DNA of 64,000 nucleotides. Origin: an uncultured Fidelibacterota bacterium. Lineage in GTDB: Bacteria; Fidelibacterota; Marinisomatia; Marinisomatales; Marinisomataceae. Below the pieces are notes generated by a model, which did no database searches, was not told the origin of the DNA, and was given only the letters and a program-made list of their open reading frames with translations. A program made the position numbers and the translations under genes. Of the stretch, positions 36,352 through 44,846 are shown piece by piece. Location: NCBI GenBank assembly GCA_902624275.1, contig CACNWW010000002.1:1-64000 (forward strand), read 5' to 3'. How positions within the stretch are numbered: the stretch's first letter is position 1; every line of letters begins with the position of its first letter.

Positions 36352-37572
36352 TTAGTAAATAAATGGAGTTCTAAGCCTGTAATCTCCAAAACCAAAATCA
36401 TCTACAAATCTAAATTCTTCATTAATCTGAAAATAATACCATGTTTCATAATTATAGCTTTGTTGCGGGTTCATTGATCTTGAAATATCATCAGGTCTTC
36501 CAAAAAGAATGTAAATCATACCCATATCAGATCTCCAACCTCCGGAAGTCCCTCTGGAAAAATTTTCTTCTGCAAAAGCAACTCTTTTATAATATTCAAT
36601 CATTAATTCATTTTCTTTGGTAGTAATATCAGGATCTCTCTTAGCCCATACTTTTTTAAAAAACTTTTCTTTATCTGCGCTTTTTAATTCTCTTAATTCT
36701 TTTCTTTCTTCTGTATTTAGAATGTAATTCATTTGGTCTAATGCTGTGTTGACATTTTTAATTGAAGAAAGCATCAAATAATCATTCTTAAATTTGATTG
36801 GAAAAGATTTAGATGAAACATTTCCATTCTGAGAAACTTGAATTTTTACTCTCAAATCTGATGTATCAATGTTTTCAATAGGGATTTGAAGAAGTTTATA
36901 ATCATAGTTCTTATTTGTTTCGTCTTCAAAAGACTTGCTCCAAACTGTTTTTTTATCTGAAATCAACGATATATCTAAAAAATAATCTCCTTTATTTAGA
37001 GAAAAATATTGATAAAACTCTAAGATATCATCTTTAACCTCAACTTTATCAATACTAGTTGGATACTTGTCAAGACCAAATTTCCAACTTCCTTGTCTAT
37101 TCTTAACAAATATTGGATCAAAAATTTTTGAATAATTTCCTGATGGCAGATTTTTATTTGTGAATTTTTTTTGCTTCTTTCCAATTAGTTTTGTATCCAT
37201 ATCTTTTAATGAAAAATTAATGTTAAACTCTTGCAGTGGGATCTCAAAAGAAGTAATAATTTTTATGGGATTAACCTTTGAAACAGTTTGAGAGAAGTTT
37301 TCAACTACAATAGTTTCTGAAAAAGATTTTTCATCAATCTTACTCCCGTCTTCTGATATGAGAGAAATATTGAGATTGTAAGAGGATTCAAATTTGGTAT
37401 CTTTTTTCAAAAATTGAAGATTTCTATTAAATATTTCAACAAAAGCAATTACTTCAATACCATTTTCAAAAGGTCTTAAAGTTACATTTGTTTTGTAGGA
37501 GTTGATATTTGAATTGATTCCTTGAGCTCCTACTAAAGTTATAAAAAGAATTATTAAGATATTTTTTTTCAT
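36352..37572 (-). CDS. GWxTD domain-containing protein
   Basis: A 406-residue exported protein with a signal peptide (MKKNILIILFITLVGAQG) and a C-terminal GWxTD-type domain: GTSGGWRSDMGMIYILFGRPDDI, here given by residues about 346-368 with key GGWRSDMG and FGRPDDI. The family is restricted mostly to FCB bacteria; function unknown. The middle part has beta-rich stretches. It overlaps the propeller gene by 4 bases and precedes the RNase H gene. It supports placement of the organism in FCB. Confidence 0.85.
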   Translation of the reverse strand: MKKNILIILFITLVGAQGINSNINSYKTNVTLRPFENGIEVIAFVEIFNRNLQFLKKDTKFESSYNLNISLISEDGSKIDEKSFSETIVVENFSQTVSKVNPIKIITSFEIPLQEFNINFSLKDMDTKLIGKKQKKFTNKNLPSGNYSKIFDPIFVKNRQGSWKFGLDKYPTSIDKVEVKDDILEFYQYFSLNKGDYFLDISLISDKKTVWSKSFEDETNKNYDYKLLQIPIENIDTSDLRVKIQVSQNGNVSSKSFPIKFKNDYLMLSSIKNVNTALDQMNYILNTEERKELRELKSADKEKFFKKVWAKRDPDITTKENELMIEYYKRVAFAEENFSRGTSGGWRSDMGMIYILFGRPDDISRSMNPQQSYNYETWYYFQINEEFRFVDDFGFGDYRLRTPFIY

Positions 37573-39221
37573 AGGGATAGCCTTAATTTAATTAAACCGG
37601 TACTTGTAAGTAATACCAAAAATTCATCAACTTGTTCCAGTTTGAAAATATTTCTAATAAAAGAAAAATCATAGAAATTGTTTAATTGTTCTTTATCTAA
37701 ATCATATATTGCCAAGCCACCAGAAGTTCCGATATACAAATTATTTTTTATGAGTAAAATATCATTAATCTTGTTATTGAAGTACAAACTTGAAGGAATA
37801 AATTTATTTTCTTCAATGCTTAAAATTCCTTTTGTAGAAGAAAGAAACAATGAGTTCTTATTTCCATAAATTCCATTAATCCTAAAACCCTCTTTAAACA
37901 AAAATGCAAATTTTTCAAAATTAATATTCTCTTCTTTATCAAAAATATAAACCCTTCCATTGAGGGATAAATAAAGTTTATTATCAATAACATCCAAATG
38001 ATTAATTGATAAATTACTTTTTTTTATAAAATTTGAGATCTGGGAATCAATAATTTTCTTACTTTTTTTATCAAGAACAATTAAATCGTTTTTAGAAGCT
38101 ATATAAATTTTACCGTCTAAATATTCAATGAATTCAATTCTTTGTGATGGTATGCCCTTTTCATAACTTAAAGTTCTAAAAAAATCACTTCTTTTATTAT
38201 AAACTACAACCTTTCCGTCGGAACCAAACCATACTTCATTATTAACTATTTCACTAGAATAAAAATCGGCATTAAAAAATCCAGAGTAATTTATTTCCAA
38301 AAAATTATTTATTTCCTCAAAGCTATTATCAATTGATGATATTCCACTTATCTGTGTATTATTGATTCCACCTAGCCATAAATTATCATCAATTGAAACT
38401 GTTAATGGAACTGAAACTGAAATACCAACTGTTTTTGGAGTTATAGTTTTGTTAAAATCATCAATATAGAGCAATTGTCCATTTGATAATCCAATCCAGC
38501 TAAATCCATTTTCCGTTATCAATAATGAATTATAATCATAAAAAATACCATTATTGTCTGCCGCAGAATCATTTCCTATAAGCCAACCTTGTTCGACAAA
38601 GTAATTTTCAAATAAAAAATCTTTGAACATAAATTTATTTTTAAAACTAATGTCGCCCCAATCAATATTTTCTTCATCTGGATTCATATAAAGCCCAAGA
38701 AAAGTTCCACCTACATGATCTAACTTGATGAACGCTGTAGAAGTTTTTAACCATAAAAAATTACTTGAGGAGCCTAAATCTTCGACATTTTCAAAAGAAT
38801 TGATTGATAGCTTATTTAATTGAATCGTATTCCAGTTTCCCTCCCTTGAGGGGGAAAATTCTAATCCTCTATTTCCAATGATCCAAAGTATTCCTGTGTT
38901 TCTATCAAAATAAACATGCTTAATTTTATTTGATTTAATTCCCTGACCTAAGAAAAGGTTGGACTCAAAGTTTTTTGAAAATTTATTAAATCTTAAAATA
39001 CCATTTGCATCAGTAGCAAAGAAAATGTATTTGTATCCTTCCGAAATAGAATTTATTGATTCATTTTGTCTTAAAATTTCCCAGTCATACAAATCGAAAC
39101 TTTGGTCAATTTGTGCATAAAGAACATCAAAGAAAAAAATAAATTGAATGAAAAAAAAGTTATTTATTCTTGAAAGATGAATTTTTTTTAAAACCTTTTC
39201 TAACTTTTGAAACATGTCCAT
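37569..39221 (-). CDS. Secreted beta-propeller-like protein
   Basis: After an N-terminal signal-like segment (about residues 22-36, ending LYAQ) the 550-residue protein consists of repeated four-strand units with LWI/LWL and IYIAS-type strands, for example GILWIIGNRGLEF, SWIGLSNGQLLYID and NLYIGTSGGLAIYDL, as in two-component-regulator propellers (Reg_prop). It is probably periplasmic and acts in sensing or assembly. The start overlaps the ABC gene by 62 bases; no later Met precedes the signal segment, so a non-ATG start is an alternative. Confidence 0.7.
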   Translation of the reverse strand: MDMFQKLEKVLKKIHLSRINNFFFIQFIFFFDVLYAQIDQSFDLYDWEILRQNESINSISEGYKYIFFATDANGILRFNKFSKNFESNLFLGQGIKSNKIKHVYFDRNTGILWIIGNRGLEFSPSREGNWNTIQLNKLSINSFENVEDLGSSSNFLWLKTSTAFIKLDHVGGTFLGLYMNPDEENIDWGDISFKNKFMFKDFLFENYFVEQGWLIGNDSAADNNGIFYDYNSLLITENGFSWIGLSNGQLLYIDDFNKTITPKTVGISVSVPLTVSIDDNLWLGGINNTQISGISSIDNSFEEINNFLEINYSGFFNADFYSSEIVNNEVWFGSDGKVVVYNKRSDFFRTLSYEKGIPSQRIEFIEYLDGKIYIASKNDLIVLDKKSKKIIDSQISNFIKKSNLSINHLDVIDNKLYLSLNGRVYIFDKEENINFEKFAFLFKEGFRINGIYGNKNSLFLSSTKGILSIEENKFIPSSLYFNNKINDILLIKNNLYIGTSGGLAIYDLDKEQLNNFYDFSFIRNIFKLEQVDEFLVLLTSTGLIKLRLSL

Positions 39222-39846
39222 TATCTAAATAAATTATTACACTAGCAAATTGTTTCAAAAAATAATCATTACTTGAAGACAACAAAACTGTTGTTCCGAG
39301 AATATTATTCATTTTGACAATTTTTTTTCTAAGCATTATTTCTGTTCTGGGATCAATTGATAGTCCATAGTCATCAATTAACAATACTCTTGGGTCTTTT
39401 TCAACCCCAATAACAGTCTTTAACCAGTGCCTCTCCCCATCTGAAATTAAGTTGATTGGGGTTTTCCAAACTGCCTCCATTTGAAAACTAGTGAAATGCC
39501 TAGATTTTATTTGTTGAGTTTTTTTAGGAAATTTTTTCTTAATGAATTGTTTAACTGTTAAAGAAGAATTCACTGATTTAACATCAAGATATTGAATATC
39601 TTTATGTTTATTTATTTTTCCAAAAAACCCTTTTTTAAATTCATTTCCCTGATAGAGAACAGTGCCACTTGTTTCTTTAATTTCTCCAGCTAAGACTTTT
39701 AATAATGAAGTCTTTCCTGAGCCAAAATTTCCACAAATGCCGTAGATTAAGCCATTGTGAAACTTTAGAGTTTTTATTTCTAAAGCTTTCTTGGTTTTAA
39801 ACCGTAGCTTAAGGTTTTGAACATCGTATATTTGTTTAAGTTCCAT
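39160..39846 (-). CDS. Orphan ABC-type ATPase with altered motifs
   Basis: This 228-residue protein has an ABC ATPase fold with Walker A at residues 39-47 (GNFGSGKTS). The signature region reads LISDGERHW (133-141) instead of LSGGQ. Walker B is VLLIDD (154-159), so Asp159 occupies the position of the catalytic Glu. No permease or binding protein lies nearby; the flanking genes are a propeller protein and thioredoxin reductase. A regulatory or divergent transport function is possible. It is clearly a member of the superfamily but its specific role is unknown. Confidence 0.75.
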   Translation of the reverse strand: MELKQIYDVQNLKLRFKTKKALEIKTLKFHNGLIYGICGNFGSGKTSLLKVLAGEIKETSGTVLYQGNEFKKGFFGKINKHKDIQYLDVKSVNSSLTVKQFIKKKFPKKTQQIKSRHFTSFQMEAVWKTPINLISDGERHWLKTVIGVEKDPRVLLIDDYGLSIDPRTEIMLRKKIVKMNNILGTTVLLSSSNDYFLKQFASVIIYLDNGHVSKVRKGFKKNSSFKNK

Positions 39847-39873
39847 TTTATCCTCCGAAAAAGGACAGTAAAA

Positions 39874-40815
39874 CTATTCAATATCTTCTAAATATTTTTC
39901 AGCATCCATGGCGGCCATACAACCTGATCCAGCAGCAGTAATAGCTTGACGATAATGATCGTCTTGAACATCTCCACATGCAAAAACTCCTGAAATATTA
40001 GTTAAAGTGGAATCAGGTTTAGTAGTAATGTATCCATTATCATCCAAGTCAATTACACCATCAAAAAGATCTGTATTGGGGTTGTGACCAATTCCATAAA
40101 AAATACCCTCGCATTCAAAAGTGGATTTTTCTCCTGAAACAGTATCTTTAAGCACAATGCTAGAAACTCCGTCTTTTTGTGAACCGACAATAGAGTCAAT
40201 GCTTTTATTAACCATTATATCAATGAGTGGATTATTTTTTGCTCTATCTAACATAATTTTTGAAGCTTTAAATACTTCTCTTCTGTGAATAATAGTTACT
40301 TTTTTTGCAAACTTAGTAAGGAAAGATGCTTCCTCCATAGCTGAGTCACCACCTCCGACTACAACAATGTTTTTCTCTTTAAAGAAATATCCATCGCAAG
40401 TTGCGCAAGTGCTAATCCCATACCCCATCAACTCTTCTTCCTCTTTTAAACCTAACATTCGAGCAGAGGCTCCAGTAGAAATAATAACAGTTTCTGATAG
40501 AAATTCTTCATCTCCAACATAAACTTTATAGGGTTTTGAACTAAAATCTACCTTAGTAACATGTTTAAAAAAACATTCAGCTCCAAATTTTTTTGCTTGA
40601 TTCCTGAATAAATCCATCATCTCAGGACCCATAACGCCATTAGGAAAACCAGGAAAATTCTCAACATCTGTAGTAATTGTCAATTGTCCACCAGGTTGAT
40701 TTCCCTCAAAAACAATGGGTTTCAAATTTGCCCTTCCAGCATAGATTGCTGAGGTTAGTCCGGCAGGACCCGAACCAATAATGATTGTTTTATGAATAGT
40801 TTTATTTGTCATCAA
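39874..40815 (-). CDS. trxB: Thioredoxin reductase
   Basis: The 313-residue flavoprotein has the FAD-binding motif GSGPAGLTSAIYAGRA, the redox motif CATC (STCATCDGYFF) and the NADPH-binding GGGDSAMEEA. It reduces thioredoxin with NADPH and sits next to trxA (10-base gap). Predicted to form an operon with trxA. Confidence 0.97.
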   Translation of the reverse strand: MMTNKTIHKTIIIGSGPAGLTSAIYAGRANLKPIVFEGNQPGGQLTITTDVENFPGFPNGVMGPEMMDLFRNQAKKFGAECFFKHVTKVDFSSKPYKVYVGDEEFLSETVIISTGASARMLGLKEEEELMGYGISTCATCDGYFFKEKNIVVVGGGDSAMEEASFLTKFAKKVTIIHRREVFKASKIMLDRAKNNPLIDIMVNKSIDSIVGSQKDGVSSIVLKDTVSGEKSTFECEGIFYGIGHNPNTDLFDGVIDLDDNGYITTKPDSTLTNISGVFACGDVQDDHYRQAITAAGSGCMAAMDAEKYLEDIE

Positions 40816-40825
40816 ATTAATATTG

Positions 40826-41155
40826 TTAACTTATGATTTGGTTAACATTATCAATTAATGTCTGTTCAGACTGTAAACCAACCTCTTGTTTAACAATCTC
40901 GCCGTTGCTAAAAAATAAAAGGGTTGGAATGCTTCTTATACCGTATTTTACGGGCGTTTGCTTAACTTCATCGACATTTACCTTACCTACCACTACTTTA
41001 TCGCCAAATTGGTCGCAAATTTTATCTAAAATTGGTGCTATAGCTTTACAAGGACCGCACCATTCAGCCCAAAAATCAACAATTACAAGCTTGTTAGAAT
41101 TAATAACAAGCTCTTCAAAGTTTTCATCAGTAATTTTTACAGTTTTATCAGACAT
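40826..41155 (-). CDS. trxA: Thioredoxin
   Basis: The 109-residue protein has the canonical WCGPC active site (DFWAEWCGPCKAIAPIL) and the cis-Pro in IRSIPTLLFF, at the usual length of cytosolic TrxA. It is the electron donor for reductases and is coupled to trxB downstream. Intergenic distance to tyrS is 76 bases. Confidence 0.98.
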   Translation of the reverse strand: MSDKTVKITDENFEELVINSNKLVIVDFWAEWCGPCKAIAPILDKICDQFGDKVVVGKVNVDEVKQTPVKYGIRSIPTLLFFSNGEIVKQEVGLQSEQTLIDNVNQIIS

Positions 41156-41231
41156 AAATTTTCCAAATCATTTAAATATAAACTTCTGAATTTATATGAT
41201 TTATTTTAATTGAGTAACAAAAAAATAATAT

Positions 41232-42443
41232 CTAAGAAGTAACCTTAAGGAATCTTCTCTTGCCAACCTTTATAACAAGCTCTTCATTCGACGGAGAAAC
41301 AATGAGGTTAATATCATTGCAAACTTTCCCATTAATTTTTACAGCATTTTGGCTTAATAACCTTTTACCTTCTCCCTTGCTAGCTATTAAACCTTCTTCT
41401 GTTAAAAGCTCAAGTAAACCAACATCAGAATCTATTTTACGACTTTGCATTTTCTCAGGATTATCTCTTTTAACAAAAATTTGATCAAAAGAACTTTGAG
41501 CCAAGTTAGCTTTTTCCTCAGTATAATATTTTTTAACTAATTCTTTTGCTAAATTTCTCTTTATATCTCTAGGATTATTAGCATCGTCCTTTAGAAGTAA
41601 TTTTACTTCTTTAATTTTTTCTCTGTCAGCAAAGACAGCCAGTTTATAATATTTTAAAATCATTGAGTCATTGATAGACATAATTTTTCCATACATATCC
41701 TCTGGAGAATCATCTAAAGCTATATAATTATCATAAGACTTAGACATTTTTTCTATTCCGTCAGTTCCTTCTAACAATGGAAGCGTAATTATTGACTGAG
41801 GTTCTTGACCGTACTCTCTCTGAATATCTCTTCCAACAAGCAAATTGAATTTTTGATCAGTTCCTCCAAGCTCTACATCAGCATTGATTTCAACAGAGTC
41901 CATTGCTTGTGCTAAGGGATATAAAAATTCATGCATAGATATGGGAGTTTCTGATTCAAATCTTTTAGTAAAATCATCTCTTTCAATCATACGGGCAACT
42001 GTATATTTGCTGCTCAATTTTATTACATCTTCGAAGTTCATTCTATTAAGCCAAGTGCTGTTAAATATCACTTTAAGACTTTTTACATCAAGTAATACTT
42101 TAGATTGTTTAATATATGATTCTGCATTAATTTTTGCTTCTTCCAAAGTAAGTTGAGGACGTGTTTTATTACGCTCAGATGGATCACCTATCATAGCTGT
42201 AAAGTCTCCAATTACGAGAACCGCTTGATGGCCTAAATCTTGAAAGTCCCTTAATTTTTGTAATACTACTCCATGCCCTATATGAAGGTCGGGTCTACTC
42301 GGGTCGCAACCAAGCTTAACTGTTAAAGGCTTGTCATCGAATATAGATTTTTCGAGCTTTTTTCTTAAATCATTGAGAGGAATAACCTCTTCAGTTCCTC
42401 GAGAAATAAGCTCTAGCTGTTCGTCTACAGGTAAAAAAGCCAT
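41232..42443 (-). CDS. tyrS: Tyrosyl-tRNA synthetase
   Basis: The 403-residue class I synthetase has the HIGH motif (HIGHGVVL) and the KMSKS motif (KMSKSYDNYI), plus a C-terminal S4-like RNA-binding domain around SRKIDSDVGLLEL...AVKINGKV. It charges tRNA-Tyr. No T-box element was seen before it; its start overlaps the smpB stop by one base. Confidence 0.96.
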   Translation of the reverse strand: MAFLPVDEQLELISRGTEEVIPLNDLRKKLEKSIFDDKPLTVKLGCDPSRPDLHIGHGVVLQKLRDFQDLGHQAVLVIGDFTAMIGDPSERNKTRPQLTLEEAKINAESYIKQSKVLLDVKSLKVIFNSTWLNRMNFEDVIKLSSKYTVARMIERDDFTKRFESETPISMHEFLYPLAQAMDSVEINADVELGGTDQKFNLLVGRDIQREYGQEPQSIITLPLLEGTDGIEKMSKSYDNYIALDDSPEDMYGKIMSINDSMILKYYKLAVFADREKIKEVKLLLKDDANNPRDIKRNLAKELVKKYYTEEKANLAQSSFDQIFVKRDNPEKMQSRKIDSDVGLLELLTEEGLIASKGEGKRLLSQNAVKINGKVCNDINLIVSPSNEELVIKVGKRRFLKVTS

Positions 42444-42898
42444 TATCTTTCTCTCATCTCTCTTTTTGCCTCTCTATCTAGATCTTTTATTTTTAAAGAT
42501 TCTTTTTTCTGATACATTTTTTTTCCTCGAGCGGTGGCAAATTCAATTTTTGCAATTCCTCTCTTAAAGTATGCTTTTAAAGGTACAATAGTAAGACCTT
42601 TCTGAGCAACAACATTCTTTAACTTAATTATTTCTTTTTTATGGAGAAGCAGCTCTCTATCTCTCGTTGGTTCATGACCTTTAATTCCTGTGTGTGAATA
42701 GGGACTGATATGAGCATTCACTAGGTAAAAGCGATTCTTTTTTAGAGCTACAAAACTGTCTTTAAGGTTTAGTTTTTTTTCCCTTAAACTTTTAACTTCG
42801 CTTCCTAAAAGAATCATACCAGATTCGTATTTATCAATTATAGTATAGCTATGAAATGCTTTACGATTATTACTAATTATTTCAATTTTTTTTTGCAT
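42443..42898 (-). CDS. smpB: SsrA-binding protein SmpB
   Basis: The 151-residue protein matches SmpB: NRKAFHSYTIIDKYESGMILLGSEVKSLR (residues 10-38, key GSEVKSLR), HISPYSH and GLTIVPLKAYF, with a basic C-terminal tail. It delivers tmRNA to stalled ribosomes. The tmRNA gene (ssrA) was not seen in the window. Confidence 0.97.
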   Translation of the reverse strand: MQKKIEIISNNRKAFHSYTIIDKYESGMILLGSEVKSLREKKLNLKDSFVALKKNRFYLVNAHISPYSHTGIKGHEPTRDRELLLHKKEIIKLKNVVAQKGLTIVPLKAYFKRGIAKIEFATARGKKMYQKKESLKIKDLDREAKREMRER

Positions 42899-43030
42899 AA
42901 AAAAAAGTTTTTAATAAAACATATAATTACTGTAAGTTAACATATTTATATATTTAAAAAGTTATTAACAAAGTGTGTATAATTAATGTGTGTTATATTA
43001 TTATATTGTTTATATTAACATTAAATTAAG

Positions 43031-43036
43031 TATAAT
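43031..43036 (+). promoter_or_regulatory. Candidate -10 element for integrase remnant
   Basis: A perfect TATAAT lies 8 bases before the ATG at 43045 within the 146-base AT-rich gap between smpB and the integrase remnant. This would give a nearly leaderless mRNA. The -35 partner is weak (TTGTTT at 43006, 19-base spacer), and AT-rich DNA offers such hexamers by chance. Nothing else is seen in this gap. Confidence 0.3.
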
Positions 43037-43044
43037 TTTTAATT

Positions 43045-43527
43045 ATGAGTAGTATATATAAACGAAAAAGAAATGGTAAAGAAGATGGATATGTAATGTA
43101 TTCAACATATGCATTTGATCCATTAAAAAATAAAAAAAGGTACTATAATATTACTATTGGAAAGCTTGGCCCTACCCTTTCATGGGATGATTGTAAAAAA
43201 CAAAAAAAAGAATTAGATAGAATGTTTAAAGCAAAAGAAGGCGGTAAAAAAGAAATGAACTTAAAAACTGCTATTGAAACTTATATTGCTTTTAAATCAT
43301 CTAAAAATAAGTCATTGAAGCAAAGTTCAAAAAAGTTAACTATTTATCATTTAAATAAGTTTAATACCAGTTTATCTAATAGATATGGAGCAGGTATTAT
43401 GATTAAGCATATTGATATTAAAATTCTAGCATGGTATTATGCACTTAGAACAAAAGAATTGAAACGAAGCTCTATGGAGGTTCACAGAAGAATTATTGAT
43501 TCATTCTTTGAATGGACAAAGAATTGA
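43045..43527 (+). pseudogene. Tyrosine recombinase (integrase) fragment, truncated before catalytic domain
   Basis: The 160-residue product has a short Arm-type N-terminus and then the SAM-like core-binding domain of phage-type integrases (ETYIAFKSSKNKSL through RRIIDSFFEWTKN). It ends with TGA just where the catalytic domain (R...HxxR...Y) would begin, so it cannot recombine DNA alone. Its stop codon touches the 3' end of the tRNA-Gly gene on the opposite strand, a classic integration target. It is thus read as the remnant of an element inserted at tRNA-Gly whose remainder was deleted. Confidence 0.8.
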
Positions 43528-43599
43528 GCGAGTGACGCGATTCGAACGCGCGACCCCAACCTTGGCAAGGTTGTGCTCTACCAGCTGAGCTACACTCGC
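43527..43599 (-). tRNA. tRNA-Gly(GCC)
   Basis: Minus-strand cloverleaf of 73 nt: acceptor GCGAGUG pairing with CACUCGC, discriminator U, D arm GCUCAGCUGGUAGAGC, anticodon arm with loop UUGCCAA (anticodon GCC), T arm GCGCGUUCGAAUCGCGU. CCA is not encoded. The 3' end touches the integrase remnant, so it is the likely attachment site of a past element. Confidence 0.96.
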
Positions 43600-43653
43600 A
43601 TAACATGTCATAATAAAACAATTTTAAATTATAAAAAAGGAAAAAAAATAAAG

Positions 43654-44763
43654 TTAGTTTTTAAGGGAAAAATCTGCTTTGTCAGCAATATCTTGAATAA
43701 ATGCAGCAACATCTTTATCATCTGGAATTGTTGGAGCAAGAGGAATGCTAAAAAAAGTACTTCTATTTTGATATCCTGCTAAAGAAATACCAAGCTCAGT
43801 AGCCTCTTTTTGATATTTTTCAATTAATGAAAGGACATTTGGTTGGTTTGCATATAACTCTTCTAGCCTAATCGAAGGATTTTTAGCTTGTAATCGATTT
43901 AGGCGATAATCTATCTCCTGAAGTCGATTGAATGGCGCAGAAACATCAATTATGGGCTTATTTGGTGCTTTTATACGAATATCTAATATACTTAAATGTT
44001 TTCCTTGAATACCTCCACCATAGATTAGAGCTCCAGAATCTGATTGTTTTGATCTTGGTTCTGTTCTTTTCGTTGAGCCACTTAAGAAAATATAATCCGC
44101 ATTCGTAAACGATTTGGATAAATCAATTAAATTTTCATCAATTACATTTATTAACATAACAATAATATCAACTGATGATTTTAGTTCAGAAATATATCTA
44201 TTTCCCTCTTCAATAAAGTTTTTGTTAATAATTGAATTTGACCTTGCTGATTGGCTCAGACCTATGAAAGCTATTCTTGCTCCATCCTTCTCATAAACAT
44301 AATAAGGATTAAATAATAGCTCATTAGAAGATTTGTCATAAAGATTTGCAGAAATGAAATTAATTGAAGAATCTTTGGTAATATCAATTAAAAAGTCAAC
44401 TCCACCTTTAAAGTCATTGGAGCCAATATTTACAACATCTTGACCTAAGAATTCCAAAATCTTAACAAAATTTCTAGCTTTAAATCTTTTATTCTCAATA
44501 GATAAGTTATCAGGATTTATTTGATTGCTATCAAAAAGAGAATTTCCAGCATCAATTAGAAATGAATCTCTTCCAGGCATCATATTCTTTAAGAAAAATG
44601 TTTTTCTTGCTAAACCTCCAAGAGGATTTTTAGGACATCCGCAATCATAATATTCCGAATAAACATTAGAAGTTGATACAATTGAAATATCAAGAAAATT
44701 TTCATTTGATGTATCTTGTCCAACAATGATTGTAAAAAATATAATATATATTAGAATCTTCAC
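43654..44763 (-). CDS. Secreted metallophosphoesterase-like protein with CGCP motif
   Basis: A signal peptide (about 15 residues) precedes a 5'-nucleotidase/UshA-type N-terminal domain: DCGCPKNPLGGLARK (Cys41, Cys43), LIDAGNSLF, NIGSNDF and GLSQSA. The CGCP...GGLARR motif marks a known secreted subset. The first metal motif, usually DxH, reads STSNVYS, so both ligands appear lost, while the second (IDAGN) and third (GSND) are close to consensus. It may bind metal weakly or be non-catalytic. It sits between tRNA-Gly and an oligopeptidase. Confidence 0.72.
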   Translation of the reverse strand: MKILIYIIFFTIIVGQDTSNENFLDISIVSTSNVYSEYYDCGCPKNPLGGLARKTFFLKNMMPGRDSFLIDAGNSLFDSNQINPDNLSIENKRFKARNFVKILEFLGQDVVNIGSNDFKGGVDFLIDITKDSSINFISANLYDKSSNELLFNPYYVYEKDGARIAFIGLSQSARSNSIINKNFIEEGNRYISELKSSVDIIVMLINVIDENLIDLSKSFTNADYIFLSGSTKRTEPRSKQSDSGALIYGGGIQGKHLSILDIRIKAPNKPIIDVSAPFNRLQEIDYRLNRLQAKNPSIRLEELYANQPNVLSLIEKYQKEATELGISLAGYQNRSTFFSIPLAPTIPDDKDVAAFIQDIADKADFSLKN

Positions 44764-44787
44764 GCAATTTCTTTATTATTTTAAATA

Positions 44788-44812
44788 TACTTATAAAAAT
44801 AAATTATAAGTA
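44788..44812. repeat. 9-bp AT-rich inverted repeat upstream of the phosphoesterase gene
   Basis: TACTTATAA and TTATAAGTA form a perfect 9-base inverted repeat around a 7-base A/T spacer, 25 bases upstream of the phosphoesterase start and 35 bases downstream of the pepF stop. It could be an operator or a weak terminator; there is no G+C stem base pair beyond one, so a terminator is less likely. Confidence 0.35.
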
Positions 44813-44846
44813 CCGATTTAAATTAAGGCTAAAATTGAATTTTATG

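Noticed and set aside
39160-39221. 62-base overlap of the ABC and propeller genes taken as a frameshifted fusion
   Set aside because: Each frame has its own full-length product and a signal segment in the second, so a long overlap or a later non-ATG start is simpler.
41156-41231. T-box or other riboswitch before tyrS or trxA
   Set aside because: No T-box consensus or stable hairpin was seen; tyrS starts at the smpB stop with no leader space, and the 76-base gap after it precedes trxA.
43600-43653. Duplicate tRNA-Gly end as attR
   Set aside because: The short gap upstream of the tRNA has no repeat of the tRNA 3' end; only one copy is seen.
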